Shown here: positions 1 through 9,233 of the stretch, in pieces
How positions within the stretch are numbered: position 1 is the stretch's first letter
Layout: the number at the start of each line of letters is the position of its first letter
Origin: Bradyrhizobium sp. CCGUVB1N3
GTDB lineage: Bacteria > Pseudomonadota > Alphaproteobacteria > Rhizobiales > Xanthobacteraceae
NCBI RefSeq assembly: GCF_024199925.1
Contig: NZ_JANADR010000001.1
Span: 5,955,501-6,019,500 of the forward strand
Direction: 5' to 3'
Length of the DNA stretch: 64,000 nucleotides
Position numbers and translations under genes: made by a program
The notes under the pieces: model-generated
Seen by the model: only the letters and a program-made list of their open reading frames with translations
Database searches by the model: none
What the model was told of the DNA's origin: nothing

Positions 1-2
1 CG

Positions 3-305
3 CATTGGCATGTGTTGCTGCGCTCACGCGCGATCGAGACCGGGTGCTTCGTGTTTGCCGCGGCGCAGGCCGGCCTGCACGAGAACAAGCGCGAGACCTA
101 TGGTCACTCGCTGATCATCGATCCCTGGGGCGAGATCCTCGCCGAGGGCGATGTCGAGCCCGGCATCATCGTGGCCAAGATCGATCCGGCCAAGGTCGAG
201 ACCGCGCGCAAGGCGATTCCTTCGCTGCAACACGGCCGCCGCTTCGGCGTCGCCGATCCGAAGGCTGGCCCTGATCATCTGCATCTGGTGCGAGGATCGG
301 CATGA
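3..305 (+). CDS. Carbon-nitrogen hydrolase (nitrilase/Nit family), C-terminal part
   Basis: The 5' end lies outside the window, so only about 100 C-terminal residues are visible, reading in frame from base 3. They carry the late part of a nitrilase-superfamily fold: HWHVLLRSRAIETG, then a GLHENKRETYGHSLIIDPWG stretch, typical of the Nit1/Nit2 branch that hydrolyses deaminated glutathione or omega-amides. The catalytic Glu-Lys-Cys residues would lie upstream and cannot be checked. The stop overlaps the next start as ATGA, so it is co-translated with the DUF1178 gene, a pairing common in alphaproteobacteria. The family is clear; the substrate is inferred. Confidence 0.85.
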   Translation, partial: HWHVLLRSRAIETGCFVFAAAQAGLHENKRETYGHSLIIDPWGEILAEGDVEPGIIVAKIDPAKVETARKAIPSLQHGRRFGVADPKAGPDHLHLVRGSA

Positions 306-781
306 TCCGCTATGCGCTCCGCTGCGAGCAAGACCACGCGTTCGAAAGCTGGTTCCAGAGCTCGTCAGCTTACGACCAGCAGGTCAAGCGCAAGCTCGTG
401 ACCTGCCCGATCTGCGGCTCGGCCAAGGTCGACAAGGCGATCATGGCGCCGCGCATCGTCGGCAAGAAGGGCCGCGAGCGCGCCGCGCCCGAGCCGACCA
501 CGCCCGCGCCGACGACCGAGGTCACGCAGCAGACGCCGACGTCGCTGATGCTGGCGCAGGAGCGCGAGCTGCGCACCAAGCTGAAGGAATTGCGCGATCA
601 CATCGTGAAGCATGCCGATAATGTCGGCGAACGCTTCCCGAATGAAGCCCGCGCCATGCATTACGGCGACAAGGAACACCGCCCGATCTACGGCGAGGCC
701 TCGCCTGATGAAGCCAAGGCGCTGATCGACGAAGGCATCGAGGTGTCGCCGCTGCCGGTGCTGCCGGAAGACCGGAACTAG
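302..781 (+). CDS. DUF1178 family protein
   Basis: A 159-residue protein starting MIRYALRCEQDHAFESWFQS. Cys8 and His12 in the first segment and a CPICGS knuckle near residue 38 suggest a small zinc-binding N-terminal fold, as expected of DUF1178. A charged, Pro-rich linker follows, then a conserved C-terminal block ending in HYGDKEHRPIYGEAS. No biochemical role is known for the family. It overlaps the upstream nitrilase gene by four bases, and its TAG stop shares the CTAG palindrome with the stop of the convergent transporter gene. Confidence 0.88.
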   Translation: MIRYALRCEQDHAFESWFQSSSAYDQQVKRKLVTCPICGSAKVDKAIMAPRIVGKKGRERAAPEPTTPAPTTEVTQQTPTSLMLAQERELRTKLKELRDHIVKHADNVGERFPNEARAMHYGDKEHRPIYGEASPDEAKALIDEGIEVSPLPVLPEDRN

Positions 782-1677
782 GCCCCGACCAGCACCGCGA
801 CGCCGATTACGATCAGCGCGATGCCGAAGAGCTCCCGCGGCGAAACCGGCTGCTTGAACGAGTAGTAGGCTACGCCCTGCGCGAACAGCACCTCGATCAG
901 CGCGAGCGTACGGACATTGGCCGCGGCCGTCAGCGCAAAGGACAGGAACCAGAATTGCGAGGCGAAGGCGCCCATGAAGCCGGCGAGCAGCGACGGCTTC
1001 CACAAGCCCAGGATCGCCTGCAGGATTTTTGGTGCGCGCCAGAGCAGGTAGATCGTCAGGATCAGCGTCTGCACGAACAGGCCGAGCACCAGCGTGAACG
1101 ACGACGCCGTCACGAAGGAGACGCCCGGTACCGTGATGATCGCACCGCGGAAGCCGACGGCTGACAGTGCAAACGCCGCCGCGGCGACGAGGCCGATGAT
1201 GGTCGGCTTCAATTCGGCAAAACTCTTCTCCCCACCCGGCCGCAGCGCAGTGATGACGACGCCGACGGTCGCGATCACGATCGCCAGCACCTTGAGCCAG
1301 GTCAGGTGATCGCCAAGGAAGACGAAGCCGAAGATCGCGGTCTGGATCGCTTCGGTCTTCAGGTAAGCCGTCGTCACCACGAAGGACCGATCGTTCATGG
1401 CGAGCAGCATCAATCCGGTGGCGACGATCTGGCTGAGCGCGCCGAGCAGCAGCCACGGCCAGAACACGGTCGGCGGCGCGCTCAGATGATCGCCCGAGAC
1501 GACCAGCACCAGGCCTAAGAACAGCACCGAGAACGGGAAGCCGAACAGGAAGCGGATATTGGTCGCGCCCCAGGTGCCCAGCGGCTTCGTCAACGACCGC
1601 TGCATCGCATTGCGCGCGACCTGCCCGAGCGCAGCAATGACGGTGAAGGGAATCCAGAGGCTGGTGATGGTGAGCAT
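778..1677 (-). CDS. DMT superfamily (EamA) transporter
   Basis: A 299-residue, very hydrophobic protein with about ten predicted transmembrane segments in two EamA-like halves, the usual size for drug/metabolite transporter carriers. The second half includes GFMGAFASQFWFLSFALT and ends with a GIALIVIGVAVLVGA helix. These proteins usually export amino acids or other small metabolites across the inner membrane; the substrate cannot be read from sequence. It is convergent with the DUF1178 gene, and the two stop codons overlap within CTAG at 778-781. Confidence 0.9.
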   Translation of the reverse strand: MLTITSLWIPFTVIAALGQVARNAMQRSLTKPLGTWGATNIRFLFGFPFSVLFLGLVLVVSGDHLSAPPTVFWPWLLLGALSQIVATGLMLLAMNDRSFVVTTAYLKTEAIQTAIFGFVFLGDHLTWLKVLAIVIATVGVVITALRPGGEKSFAELKPTIIGLVAAAAFALSAVGFRGAIITVPGVSFVTASSFTLVLGLFVQTLILTIYLLWRAPKILQAILGLWKPSLLAGFMGAFASQFWFLSFALTAAANVRTLALIEVLFAQGVAYYSFKQPVSPRELFGIALIVIGVAVLVGA

Positions 1678-1992
1678 GGGCGGGAGAAGTGTGGCGGCGA
1701 GGAGTGGAGAACGTTTGTCGGCAACGTGCCGCTAGCGGCGAGATAGGTCAATCACGCCGAAGTCATAGGAGCGATGCTCTTGCCACAAACTCCGTCGTCG
1801 TCCTGGACAAGCGAAACGCAGATCCAGGACCCATAACCCCAGGGAGTGGTTTGGCGAAGACTCGTGGTTACCAGTTTCGCGCCACAACCTCTCCCTGGGG
1901 TTATGGGTCCTGGCTTTCGCCAGGACGACACCTTTATTGCGACTTCGGTACGCTTCGTGCGAACAACTCAGCCGCTACACGCAGCGCACGCC
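1678..1992. other. Intergenic region with a family A palindromic repeat
   Basis: A stretch of 315 bases between the start of the DMT gene and the end of ubiG, both on the minus strand. The only structure I see is the long inverted repeat at 1795-1929. Open frames that run through it on the plus strand are translations of the repeat or antisense to ubiG and are not supported as genes. Confidence 0.75.
1795..1929 (+). repeat. Palindromic repeat family A, copy 1
   Basis: A stretch of about 135 bases that can fold into a long hairpin. The arms GGACCCATAACCCCAGGGAG and its near-complement CTCCCTGGGGTTATGGGTCC flank an asymmetric centre beginning TGGTTTGGCGAAGACTCG, and the outer ends are GTCGTCCTGG and CCAGGACGAC. 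Related copies lie at 30656-30787 (same orientation) and 54021-54149 (opposite orientation). No open frame or transposase is associated. Confidence 0.85.
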
Positions 1993-2766
1993 TCACACCA
2001 TCCCTTCCGCCACGACCATGTAGTTCACGTCCATGTCGGAGGAGAGGCTCCATCGGTCGGCGAAGGGCGAGTAGACGACGCCGGTCTGCTCGGTGATGAC
2101 GAGGCGGTTGTCGAGCAGATATTTGGCGAGCTCGTCGGGGGTGACGAACTTGTTCCACTCATGGGTGCCACGCGGCAGCCAGCGCAGCACGTATTCGGCG
2201 CCGACGATGGCGAGTGCAAAGCTCTTCCAGTTGCGGTTCAAGGTCGAGACCACCATCAACCCGTTCGGCTTCAGCATCGCGGCGCAGCGGCTCAGGAAAA
2301 CGCCGACGTCGGTGACGTGCTCCACCACCTCCATCGCCAGCACGATGTCGAAGCGCTCGCGCGGATCGACCTCCTCGACCGTGGTGCAGCGGTAGTCGAT
2401 CGACAGATGCCCCTTGTCGGCATGCAGCTTTGCGGCCGCGATGTTGCTCGTGGAGGGATCGATGCCGATGACCTGCGCCCCAAGTCGCGACAGCGGCTCG
2501 CAAAGCAGGCCCGCACCGCAGCCGATGTCGAGCACGCGCAGGCCTCCGAGGCAGTTGAGGCTGCGCACGTTGCGCTCGAACTTGCGGCAGGCGGCGTCGC
2601 GGATATAGCCGAGCCGCAGCGGATTGATCTTGTGCAGCGGGGCCATCTTGCCGTTGGGGTCCCACCACTCGGCGGAGAGCTTCGAGAACTTGGCGACCTC
2701 GCCGGCGTCGACGGTCGAGGCCTGGCTAACAATCGTGCTGGCGGAACTGTTCTGCTGCATGCTCAT
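1993..2766 (-). CDS. ubiG: Bifunctional ubiquinone O-methyltransferase UbiG
   Basis: A 257-residue class I SAM-dependent methyltransferase that carries out both O-methylation steps of ubiquinone biosynthesis, using SAM and polyprenyl hydroxybenzene intermediates. Evidence is the UbiG-type N-terminus (EVAKFSKLSAEWWDPNGKM, APLHKINPLR), the SAM-binding motif LRVLDIGCGAGLLCEPL, and the downstream segments AMEVVEHVTD and STLNRNWKS. Length matches the family. It sits next to lysC-ptsP-prfA, as in many rhizobia. It is likely a peripheral inner membrane protein. Confidence 0.95.
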   Translation of the reverse strand: MSMQQNSSASTIVSQASTVDAGEVAKFSKLSAEWWDPNGKMAPLHKINPLRLGYIRDAACRKFERNVRSLNCLGGLRVLDIGCGAGLLCEPLSRLGAQVIGIDPSTSNIAAAKLHADKGHLSIDYRCTTVEEVDPRERFDIVLAMEVVEHVTDVGVFLSRCAAMLKPNGLMVVSTLNRNWKSFALAIVGAEYVLRWLPRGTHEWNKFVTPDELAKYLLDNRLVITEQTGVVYSPFADRWSLSSDMDVNYMVVAEGMV

Positions 2767-2780
2767 GACAACGCGCCGTC

Positions 2781-3248
2781 CTACCGCACGGTGATCGAAT
2801 TGCGGAAGGCAAGTGGGGACGCGATGGTCTCGATCTTCTCGATCCCCTCGCCCACGCCGCGGATCGTCACATCGCCGTAGTTGAAGATGCGACCCAGGAT
2901 GGTCTGGTCGACATCGACACTTTCGACCTTGTCGAGACTCATTTCAAAGGTCTTTCGGGTGATGAACCCGGTCTTATGCACAACCCTGAAATTGGTCACG
3001 TCGGTCTCGGTGGTGAAGCGATGGAACCAGCCCTTCAGCGTCCAATAGAGGGCGCCGAGCGCCACCAAGCCGGAGGCCGTGAGCCACAGCAGCACGAGAC
3101 CCTCGGTGGTCGTCTGCCGGGACATCAGAAAAAGGACCAGGGCCACGATCCAGGCCAGAATCGCCGGGAAATAGAAGATCCAGTGCGCATTGGTCGAATA
3201 CAGCACCTTCTCGCCGGGCTGCAGGATCTCGTCGATATAACGCGCCAT
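2781..3248 (-). CDS. PH domain-containing membrane protein (bPH2-like)
   Basis: A 155-residue protein beginning MARYIDEILQPGEKVLYSTN. Two transmembrane helices follow (about residues 27-43 and 52-70) and then a bacterial PH domain (TDVTNFRVVHKTGFITRKT, ending EKIETIASPLAFRNSI). This architecture matches bPH2/YdbS-like proteins, which have no settled function. The frame stays open far upstream but runs into lysC on the other strand, so the Met at 3248 is chosen because the recognisable domain begins there. It is divergent from lysC over a 148-base gap. Confidence 0.85.
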   Translation of the reverse strand: MARYIDEILQPGEKVLYSTNAHWIFYFPAILAWIVALVLFLMSRQTTTEGLVLLWLTASGLVALGALYWTLKGWFHRFTTETDVTNFRVVHKTGFITRKTFEMSLDKVESVDVDQTILGRIFNYGDVTIRGVGEGIEKIETIASPLAFRNSITVR

Positions 3249-3341
3249 AACCTCGATTAACCCGTTCCCCGCTACCTGCGGGTCCGTCAGGAACCCGCTT
3301 GCCCCCGGCCCCGCCGCTCTGTATACGCGCGGTCGGTAGCT

Positions 3342-3358
3342 GCCCGCCAAACGCGGGC
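3342..3358. promoter_or_regulatory. Small inverted repeat in the bPH2/lysC divergent promoter region
   Basis: GCCCGC and GCGGGC form a perfect 6-bp inverted repeat around CAAAC, about 40 bases before the lysC start. It could be an operator or an RNA hairpin in the lysC leader. This is inference from position only. Confidence 0.35.
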
Positions 3359-3396
3359 CACCATACTGATCCTCAAGAGGGAATGCACGCGTCGTC

Positions 3397-4653
3397 ATGA
3401 GCCGCCTCGTGATGAAATTCGGCGGCACGTCCGTCGCCAATATCGAACGTATCCGCAACGTCGCGCGCCATGTGAAGCGTGAGGTCGACGCCGGGCACGA
3501 GGTTGCCGTGGTGGTCTCGGCGATGTCCGGCAAGACCAACGAGCTGGTTGCCTGGTGCACCGAAGCCTCCCCCATGCACGACGCGCGCGAATACGACGCC
3601 GTGGTCGCCTCCGGCGAGCAGGTGACGTCGGGCTTGCTGGCCATCGTGCTCCAGAGCTTGGGCATCCAGGCCCGCTCCTGGCAGGGTTGGCAAATCCCGA
3701 TCAAGACCAGCGACGCCCATGCCTCGGCCCGCATCGAGGACATCGACGGCAGCGAGATCATCAACCGTTTCAAGGAGCGCAAGGAGGTCGCGGTCATCGC
3801 CGGCTTCCAGGGCATCAATCCGGAGACCGGCCGAATCACCACGCTCGGCCGCGGCGGCTCCGACACCTCGGCGGTCGCAATCGCCGCCGCCGTCAAGGCT
3901 GACCGCTGCGACATCTACACGGATGTCGATGGCGTCTACACCACTGACCCGCGCATCGTGCCGAAGGCGCGCCGGCTCGACAAGATCGCGTTCGAGGACA
4001 TGCTGGAACTGGCCTCTCAGGGCGCCAAGGTGCTCCAGGTTCGCTCGGTGGAACTCGGCATGGTCCACAACATGCCGATCTTCGTCCGCTCGAGCTTCGA
4101 CAAGCCCGAGGACATCGACCCGCATGCCAACCAGCCGCCCGGCACGCTGATCTGCAGCGAGGAGGAGATCATGGAAAACCACGTCGTCACCGGCATCGCC
4201 TTCTCCAAGGACGAGGCCCAGATCTCGGTGCGCCAGATCGAGGACAAGCCGGGTGTCGCCGCCTCGATCTTCGGGCCGCTCGCTGATGCCAACATCAACG
4301 TCGACATGATCGTCCAGAACGTCTCCGAGGACGGCAAGACCACCGACCTGACCTTCACGGTCCCGGCGACCGACTACGCCCGCGCCAGGGAGACGATCGC
4401 TGCCGCCAAGGCCAAGATCGGCTACGCGCGGCTCGACAGCGCCACCGACGTCGCCAAAATCTCCGTGATCGGCAGCGGCATGCGCAGCCATGCCGGCGTC
4501 GCCGCCCAGGCCTTCTCGGCCCTCGCAGCGCGGAATATCAACATCCGCGCCATCACAACCTCCGAGATCAAGTTCTCGGTTTTGATCGACGCCGCCTATA
4601 CCGAGCTTGCGGTGCGGACCCTGCACACGCTCTACGGTCTCGATCAGGTTTAG
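3397..4653 (+). CDS. lysC: Aspartate kinase
   Basis: A 418-residue aspartokinase that phosphorylates L-aspartate with ATP, the first step towards lysine, threonine, methionine and diaminopimelate. The N-terminal nucleotide-binding signature KFGGTSV is at residues 7-13, LGRGGSDTSAVAIAAA lies further in, and two C-terminal ACT domains (about 265-417) would bind the feedback inhibitor. Length fits the monofunctional alphaproteobacterial enzyme. A strong hairpin follows the stop at 4679-4710. It is divergent from the bPH2 gene and lies upstream of ptsP, a conserved neighbourhood. Confidence 0.97.
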   Translation: MSRLVMKFGGTSVANIERIRNVARHVKREVDAGHEVAVVVSAMSGKTNELVAWCTEASPMHDAREYDAVVASGEQVTSGLLAIVLQSLGIQARSWQGWQIPIKTSDAHASARIEDIDGSEIINRFKERKEVAVIAGFQGINPETGRITTLGRGGSDTSAVAIAAAVKADRCDIYTDVDGVYTTDPRIVPKARRLDKIAFEDMLELASQGAKVLQVRSVELGMVHNMPIFVRSSFDKPEDIDPHANQPPGTLICSEEEIMENHVVTGIAFSKDEAQISVRQIEDKPGVAASIFGPLADANINVDMIVQNVSEDGKTTDLTFTVPATDYARARETIAAAKAKIGYARLDSATDVAKISVIGSGMRSHAGVAAQAFSALAARNINIRAITTSEIKFSVLIDAAYTELAVRTLHTLYGLDQV

Positions 4654-4678
4654 ACGAATTTTCTGTTAGCGGCCGCAG

Positions 4679-4710
4679 CAAACGCGAAGGTGTACACACC
4701 TTCGCGTTTG
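4679..4710 (+). terminator. Hairpin downstream of lysC
   Basis: A perfect 14-bp inverted repeat (CAAACGCGAAGGTG and its complement) with a TACA loop begins 26 bases after the lysC stop. Only a weak T-run follows (GTTTTG at 4717), and a second small hairpin, GTTTTG/CAAAAC, covers it. It probably ends lysC transcription or stabilises the 3' end, and separates lysC from ptsP. Confidence 0.75.
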
Positions 4711-4939
4711 GCAGGCGTTTTGCTTGGCAAAACAAGCCTCAATTCGCTATACGGCGAACAGGGTGGGCTGCCGCAGACTGTGCCCCAGTCCAGGCGGTGC
4801 CGACTCGGCACAAGTGCCAAGTCTAAGAAGATTTGGGCTTGTACCGACGCCGGACTAGCAAATTTGTTGTTTCTCTGGAGTTTTGGGCCAGCCGCCGGCT
4901 ACCCCGCCGGGCCAGGCAGATGGAGGAGATTGACGGCAC

Positions 4940-7207
4940 ATGCGGAGCGCGTCGGGAGGTCCCCGCGTCTTGTTGAGACGGCTCCGCGAAACCATGGCGG
5001 AGCAGGTCTCGGCCCAGGAGCGGCTGGACAAGATCGTGGTGCTGATCGCCGCCAACATGGTGGCCGAGGTCTGCTCGGTCTATGTGCTGCGCGTCGACAA
5101 CACCCTCGAGCTCTACGCCACCGAAGGCCTCAACCGCGAGGCGGTGCACCATACCGTGCTGAGCGCCCATGAGGGCCTGGTCGGCCTCGTCGCCAGCGAG
5201 GCGACCCCGCTCAATCTCAGCGACGCCCAGAGCCATCCGGCCTTCTCGTTCCGTCCCGAGACCGGCGAAGAAATCTACCACTCCTTCCTCGGCGTGCCGA
5301 TCCTGCGCGCCGGCAACACGCTCGGCGTGCTGGTGGTGCAGAACCGCGCCAAGCGCACCTATGTCGAGGAGGAGCTCGAGGCGCTCCAGACCACCGCCAT
5401 GGTGCTGGCGGAACTGATCGCCTCCGGTGAGTTGTCCGCGTTGGCCCAGCCTGGCCTCGAGCCGGCGGCACGGCACTCCATGCAGAAGGTCGGCGCGATC
5501 CTGTCCGAGGGCATCGCGCTCGGCCATGTCGTGCTGCACGAGCCGCGCGTCGTCATCAAGGACTACATCGCCGAGGACCTGCCGAGGGAAATCAAGCGGC
5601 TCGACACCGCGCTCGCCAAGCTGCGCTCCGACCTCGACCGCATGCTGGAGCGCGGCGACGTCGCGGAAGGCGGCGAGCACCGCGACGTGCTGGAAGCCTA
5701 TCGCATGTTCGCCAACGACCAGGGCTGGTCGCACAAGCTGCACGAAGCGGTGGCGACCGGTCTGACCGCGGAAGCAGCCGTCGAGCGCGTGCAGTCCGAC
5801 ACCCGCGCGCGGATGCTGCGCTCCACCGACCCCTATTTGCGCGACCGGCTGCACGATCTCGAAGACCTCGGCTATCGCCTGATGCGACAGCTTGTCGGCC
5901 AGGATCACGCGCCCTCGCGCGAGCAACTGCCCGACAACGCCATCGTCATCGCGCGCGCGATGGGGCCGGCGGCGCTGCTCGATTACGACCGCAAGCGGCT
6001 GCGCGGCATCGTGCTGGAGGAAGGCACTGCCAACTCGCATGTCTCGATCGTGGCGCGCGCGCTCGGCATCCCCGCGGTCGGCGAGGTGCCGAACGCACCG
6101 GGTATCGCCGATCCCGGCGACGCCATCATCGTCGACGGCACCTCCGGCTCGATCTATGTGCGGCCCTCGCAAGAGATCGAGGCGGCCTATGCGGAACGCG
6201 TGCGTTTCCGCGCCCGCCGCCAGGCGCAGTATCTGGCACTGCGCGACCGGCCCTGCGTCACCAGGGACGGCGAGGCGGTCGAGCTGATGATCAACGCGGG
6301 TCTTGCGATCGACCTGCCGCATATCGACGACACCGGCAGCGCCGGCATCGGCCTGTTCCGCACCGAGCTGCAATTCATGGTCGGCCAGAGCCTGCCGCGC
6401 ACCAGCGACCAGCTCGCGCTCTATCGCACCGTGCTCGACGCCGCCGGCACCAAGCCCGTCACCTTCCGCACCCTCGACATCGGCGGCGACAAGGCGCTGC
6501 CCTATATGGAGGCGGTGATCGAGGAGAATCCCGCGCTCGGCTGGCGCGCGATCCGGCTCGGCCTCGATCGTCCCGGCCTGCTGCGCGGCCAGATCCGCGC
6601 GCTCTTGCGCGCCGGCGGCGGCCGGGCGCTGCGCGTGATGTTCCCGATGATCTCGGAGGTTGCCGAATTCGATTCGGCGAAAGCGCTGGTCGAGCGCGAG
6701 CTGACATACTTGCGCCAGCATGGCCACACGCTGCCGGAGCGCATCGACATCGGCACCATGGTCGAGGTGCCGGCGCTGCTCTACCAGCTCGACGAGCTCC
6801 TGAAGAAGGTCGACTTCATCTCGGTCGGCTCCAACGATTTATTCCAGTTCCTGTTCGCGGTCGATCGCGGCAATGCCAAGGTCTCGGAGCGCTTCGACAC
6901 CATGTCGGCACCGATCCTGCGCGTGCTGCGCGAGATCGTGCGCAAGTCCAAAGCCGCGCATAAGTCCGTCTCGCTGTGCGGCGAGATGGCGTCCAAGCCG
7001 ATCGGCGCGCTGGCGCTGATCGCGATGGGTTACCGCTCGCTGTCACTGTCGGCGACCGCGCTCGGGCCGGTGAAGGCGATGATCCTCGACCTCGATGCCA
7101 AGAAGGCCGGCGCGATGCTCGATCCGCTCCTGGACGCGCCGACCGGCACCGTCTCGATCCGGCAGAAGCTGACGCAATTTGCCGAGGCCGAAGGGCTGTC
7201 GTTGTAG
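4940..7207 (+). CDS. ptsP: Phosphoenolpyruvate-protein phosphotransferase PtsP (enzyme I-Ntr)
   Basis: A 755-residue enzyme I of the nitrogen-related PTS, which takes phosphate from PEP and passes it to NPr and then EIIA-Ntr. Domain order: N-terminal GAF domain (about 30-165), PEP-utiliser N domain, the swivelling phosphohistidine domain with His367 in GTANSHVSIVARALG, and the PEP-binding barrel with the active-site segment SLCGEMASKPIG (Cys680). The GAF domain separates it from sugar PTS enzyme I and is thought to sense nitrogen status. prfA starts 52 bases downstream, so co-transcription is likely. Confidence 0.96.
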   Translation: MRSASGGPRVLLRRLRETMAEQVSAQERLDKIVVLIAANMVAEVCSVYVLRVDNTLELYATEGLNREAVHHTVLSAHEGLVGLVASEATPLNLSDAQSHPAFSFRPETGEEIYHSFLGVPILRAGNTLGVLVVQNRAKRTYVEEELEALQTTAMVLAELIASGELSALAQPGLEPAARHSMQKVGAILSEGIALGHVVLHEPRVVIKDYIAEDLPREIKRLDTALAKLRSDLDRMLERGDVAEGGEHRDVLEAYRMFANDQGWSHKLHEAVATGLTAEAAVERVQSDTRARMLRSTDPYLRDRLHDLEDLGYRLMRQLVGQDHAPSREQLPDNAIVIARAMGPAALLDYDRKRLRGIVLEEGTANSHVSIVARALGIPAVGEVPNAPGIADPGDAIIVDGTSGSIYVRPSQEIEAAYAERVRFRARRQAQYLALRDRPCVTRDGEAVELMINAGLAIDLPHIDDTGSAGIGLFRTELQFMVGQSLPRTSDQLALYRTVLDAAGTKPVTFRTLDIGGDKALPYMEAVIEENPALGWRAIRLGLDRPGLLRGQIRALLRAGGGRALRVMFPMISEVAEFDSAKALVERELTYLRQHGHTLPERIDIGTMVEVPALLYQLDELLKKVDFISVGSNDLFQFLFAVDRGNAKVSERFDTMSAPILRVLREIVRKSKAAHKSVSLCGEMASKPIGALALIAMGYRSLSLSATALGPVKAMILDLDAKKAGAMLDPLLDAPTGTVSIRQKLTQFAEAEGLSL

Positions 7208-7259
7208 CGGGCCGGTCCGAAAGCCGTCCCGCTCGCCCCTTGCATCTGAGACCTGATCG

Positions 7260-8345
7260 ATGTCGTCACTCCCTGAAACCAAACTGGACGTCCTCCTTGC
7301 ACATCATGCCTCTCTCGAGGCCGAGTCGCTCGGCCAGCTCTCCTCCGAGCGTTATGTGCAGGTCACGCGCGAGCTCGCCGAGATCAGCCCGCTGATCTCG
7401 GCGGTGAAGACCTATCGGTCTGCGGTGAAGGAGCTCGCCGATACCGAGGCGCTTATCGCCGATCCCGCGACCGATACCGAGATGCGCGGCATGGCGGAGG
7501 CCGAGCGCGACGAGATCTCGCCTAGAATCGAGGATCTCGTGCAGAAGATCCGCGTGGCACTGTTGCCCAAGGACGCCATGGACGACCGCAACGTGGTGCT
7601 GGAAATCCGCGCCGGCACAGGCGGCGACGAGGCCTCGCTGTTCGCCGGCGATCTGTTCCGGATGTACGAGCGTTTTGCCGCCTTGCAGGGCTGGAAGGTC
7701 GAAGTGATCTCGGCGAGCGAAGGCACCGTCGGCGGCTACAAGGAGATCATCGCCGAAGTGCAGGGCCGCGGCGCGTTCTCCAAGCTGAAGTTCGAATCCG
7801 GCGTGCACCGCGTGCAGCGCGTGCCCGACACCGAGACGCAAGGCCGCATCCATACCTCCGCCGCGACCGTCGCCGTGCTGCCGGAGGTCGAGGATGTCGA
7901 CGTCGAGATCAAGAACGACGATCTGCGCATCGAGACCATGCGCGCGCAGGGCGCGGGCGGGCAGCACGTCAACAAGACGGAATCGGCGATCCGCATCACC
8001 CACATTCCGACCGGCATCGTGGTGATGATGCAGGACAGCCGCTCGCAGCACAAGAATCGCGCCTCGGCGATGAACATCCTGCGCTCGCGCATCTACGACG
8101 CCGAGCGCCAGCGCGTCGATGCGGCGCGCTCGGCCGACCGCAAGGAAAAGGTCGGCTCCGGCGACCGCAGCGAGCGCATCCGCACCTACAATTTTCCGCA
8201 AGGGCGCGTCACCGACCACCGCATCAATCTGACGCTTTACAAGCTGCCGCAGGTGATCGCGGGCGAAGCGCTGGGCGAGCTGATCGATGCGCTGACCACG
8301 GAGCACCAGGCGGCGCAGCTCGCCGCGCAAGGCGCGGCGGCCTGA
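7260..8345 (+). CDS. prfA: Peptide chain release factor 1
   Basis: A 361-residue RF-1 that recognises UAA/UAG stop codons and triggers peptidyl-tRNA hydrolysis. The GGQ catalytic motif is at residues 233-235 inside [18 protein letters not shown], after the RGTGGDEA-like segment [14 protein letters not shown] of domain 2. Full family length. prmC, whose product methylates the Gln of the GGQ motif, starts three bases after the stop, so the pair is almost certainly co-transcribed. Confidence 0.98.
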   Translation: MSSLPETKLDVLLAHHASLEAESLGQLSSERYVQVTRELAEISPLISAVKTYRSAVKELADTEALIADPATDTEMRGMAEAERDEISPRIEDLVQKIRVALLPKDAMDDRNVVLEIRAGTGGDEASLFAGDLFRMYERFAALQGWKVEVISASEGTVGGYKEIIAEVQGRGAFSKLKFESGVHRVQRVPDTETQGRIHTSAATVAVLPEVEDVDVEIKNDDLRIETMRAQGAGGQHVNKTESAIRITHIPTGIVVMMQDSRSQHKNRASAMNILRSRIYDAERQRVDAARSADRKEKVGSGDRSERIRTYNFPQGRVTDHRINLTLYKLPQVIAGEALGELIDALTTEHQAAQLAAQGAAA

Positions 8346-8348
8346 CGC

Positions 8349-9233
8349 GTGCGCACCCCCTTCACCGGACAGACCATCGAGAACGCGCGGCGCGCGCTGG
8401 CGGCGCAGCTGCGATCCGCGGACGTCGAGGAGGCGGAGCTCGACGCACGCATTCTGCTCGGGGCCGTGCTCGGCCTCGATCTCACCGGTCTCATCACGCA
8501 AGCGGCCCGATCGCTGACGCCAGCCGAGGCCTCGCAGCTCGCACGATATGCACAGCGGCGCGTGGTGGGCGAACCGGTCGCGCGCATTCTCGGGACCAAG
8601 GAATTCTGGGGCCTTCCCTTTCAGCTCTCGGACGCAACGCTGGTGCCGCGGCCCGACACCGAGACCGTCGTCGAGCTGGCGCTGGAGATTTTTCGCGAAC
8701 GGCCCGCCTCTGGACGGCCGCCGCGGATCGCCGATATCGGCGTGGGGTCAGGCGCGATCCTGCTGGCGCTGTTGCACGAGATTCCGGATGCGTTCGGCGT
8801 CGGCACCGATGTCAGCCTGACCGCGCTCGGCACCGCGAAGGCCAACGCCACAGCGCTTGGCCTCGCCGACCGTTCCGCCTTCATCGCCTGCTACTACGCG
8901 GCCGCGCTCGCGGGACCCTTCGACTTGATCGTATCGAACCCGCCTTACATTCCTTCGGGCGACATCGCGAATTTGAGCGTCGAGGTCCGCGACTACGATC
9001 CGCGCCTCGCGCTCGACGGCGGCAATGACGGCTTCGACGCCTACCGCGCCCTGATACCGCAAGCGGCCGAGCTTCTTGCTCCCGGCGGAGCCCTGGTGGT
9101 GGAGGCCGGACAAGGTCAGGCACGCGGCATTGAAACCTTGATGGCGGCTGCGGCGTTAGAGGTTGAGAGGCCGCCCAAGGCTGATCTGGCGGGCGTCTTA
9201 AGGGCCGTGTCGGCCCGAAAAATGCCCCCATAA
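8349..9233 (+). CDS. prmC: Release factor glutamine N5-methyltransferase PrmC
   Basis: A 294-residue SAM-dependent methyltransferase that modifies the GGQ glutamine of RF-1 and RF-2. It has the N-terminal helical substrate domain, a SAM-binding IADIGVGSGAILLALLHE motif and the diagnostic SNPPYIPSG motif (NPPY) that binds the glutamine side chain. Translation begins at a GTG at 8349, right after the prfA stop; no better ATG is in range. Confidence 0.96.
   Translation: MRTPFTGQTIENARRALAAQLRSADVEEAELDARILLGAVLGLDLTGLITQAARSLTPAEASQLARYAQRRVVGEPVARILGTKEFWGLPFQLSDATLVPRPDTETVVELALEIFRERPASGRPPRIADIGVGSGAILLALLHEIPDAFGVGTDVSLTALGTAKANATALGLADRSAFIACYYAAALAGPFDLIVSNPPYIPSGDIANLSVEVRDYDPRLALDGGNDGFDAYRALIPQAAELLAPGGALVVEAGQGQARGIETLMAAAALEVERPPKADLAGVLRAVSARKMPP

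Noticed and set aside
1795..1929. Insertion sequence or CRISPR-like repeat
   Set aside because: No transposase and no regularly spaced direct repeats. The structure is a single long hairpin seen at dispersed sites.
2781..3914. A longer version of the bPH2 protein starting at 3914
   Set aside because: The extra 222 residues overlap lysC in antisense and show no domain. The Met at 3248 is the natural start.
4823..6727. A 634-codon open frame on the minus strand
   Set aside because: It is the complement of ptsP. Its sequence is His/Asp/Arg-rich with no family motif, as expected of antisense frames in GC-rich DNA.
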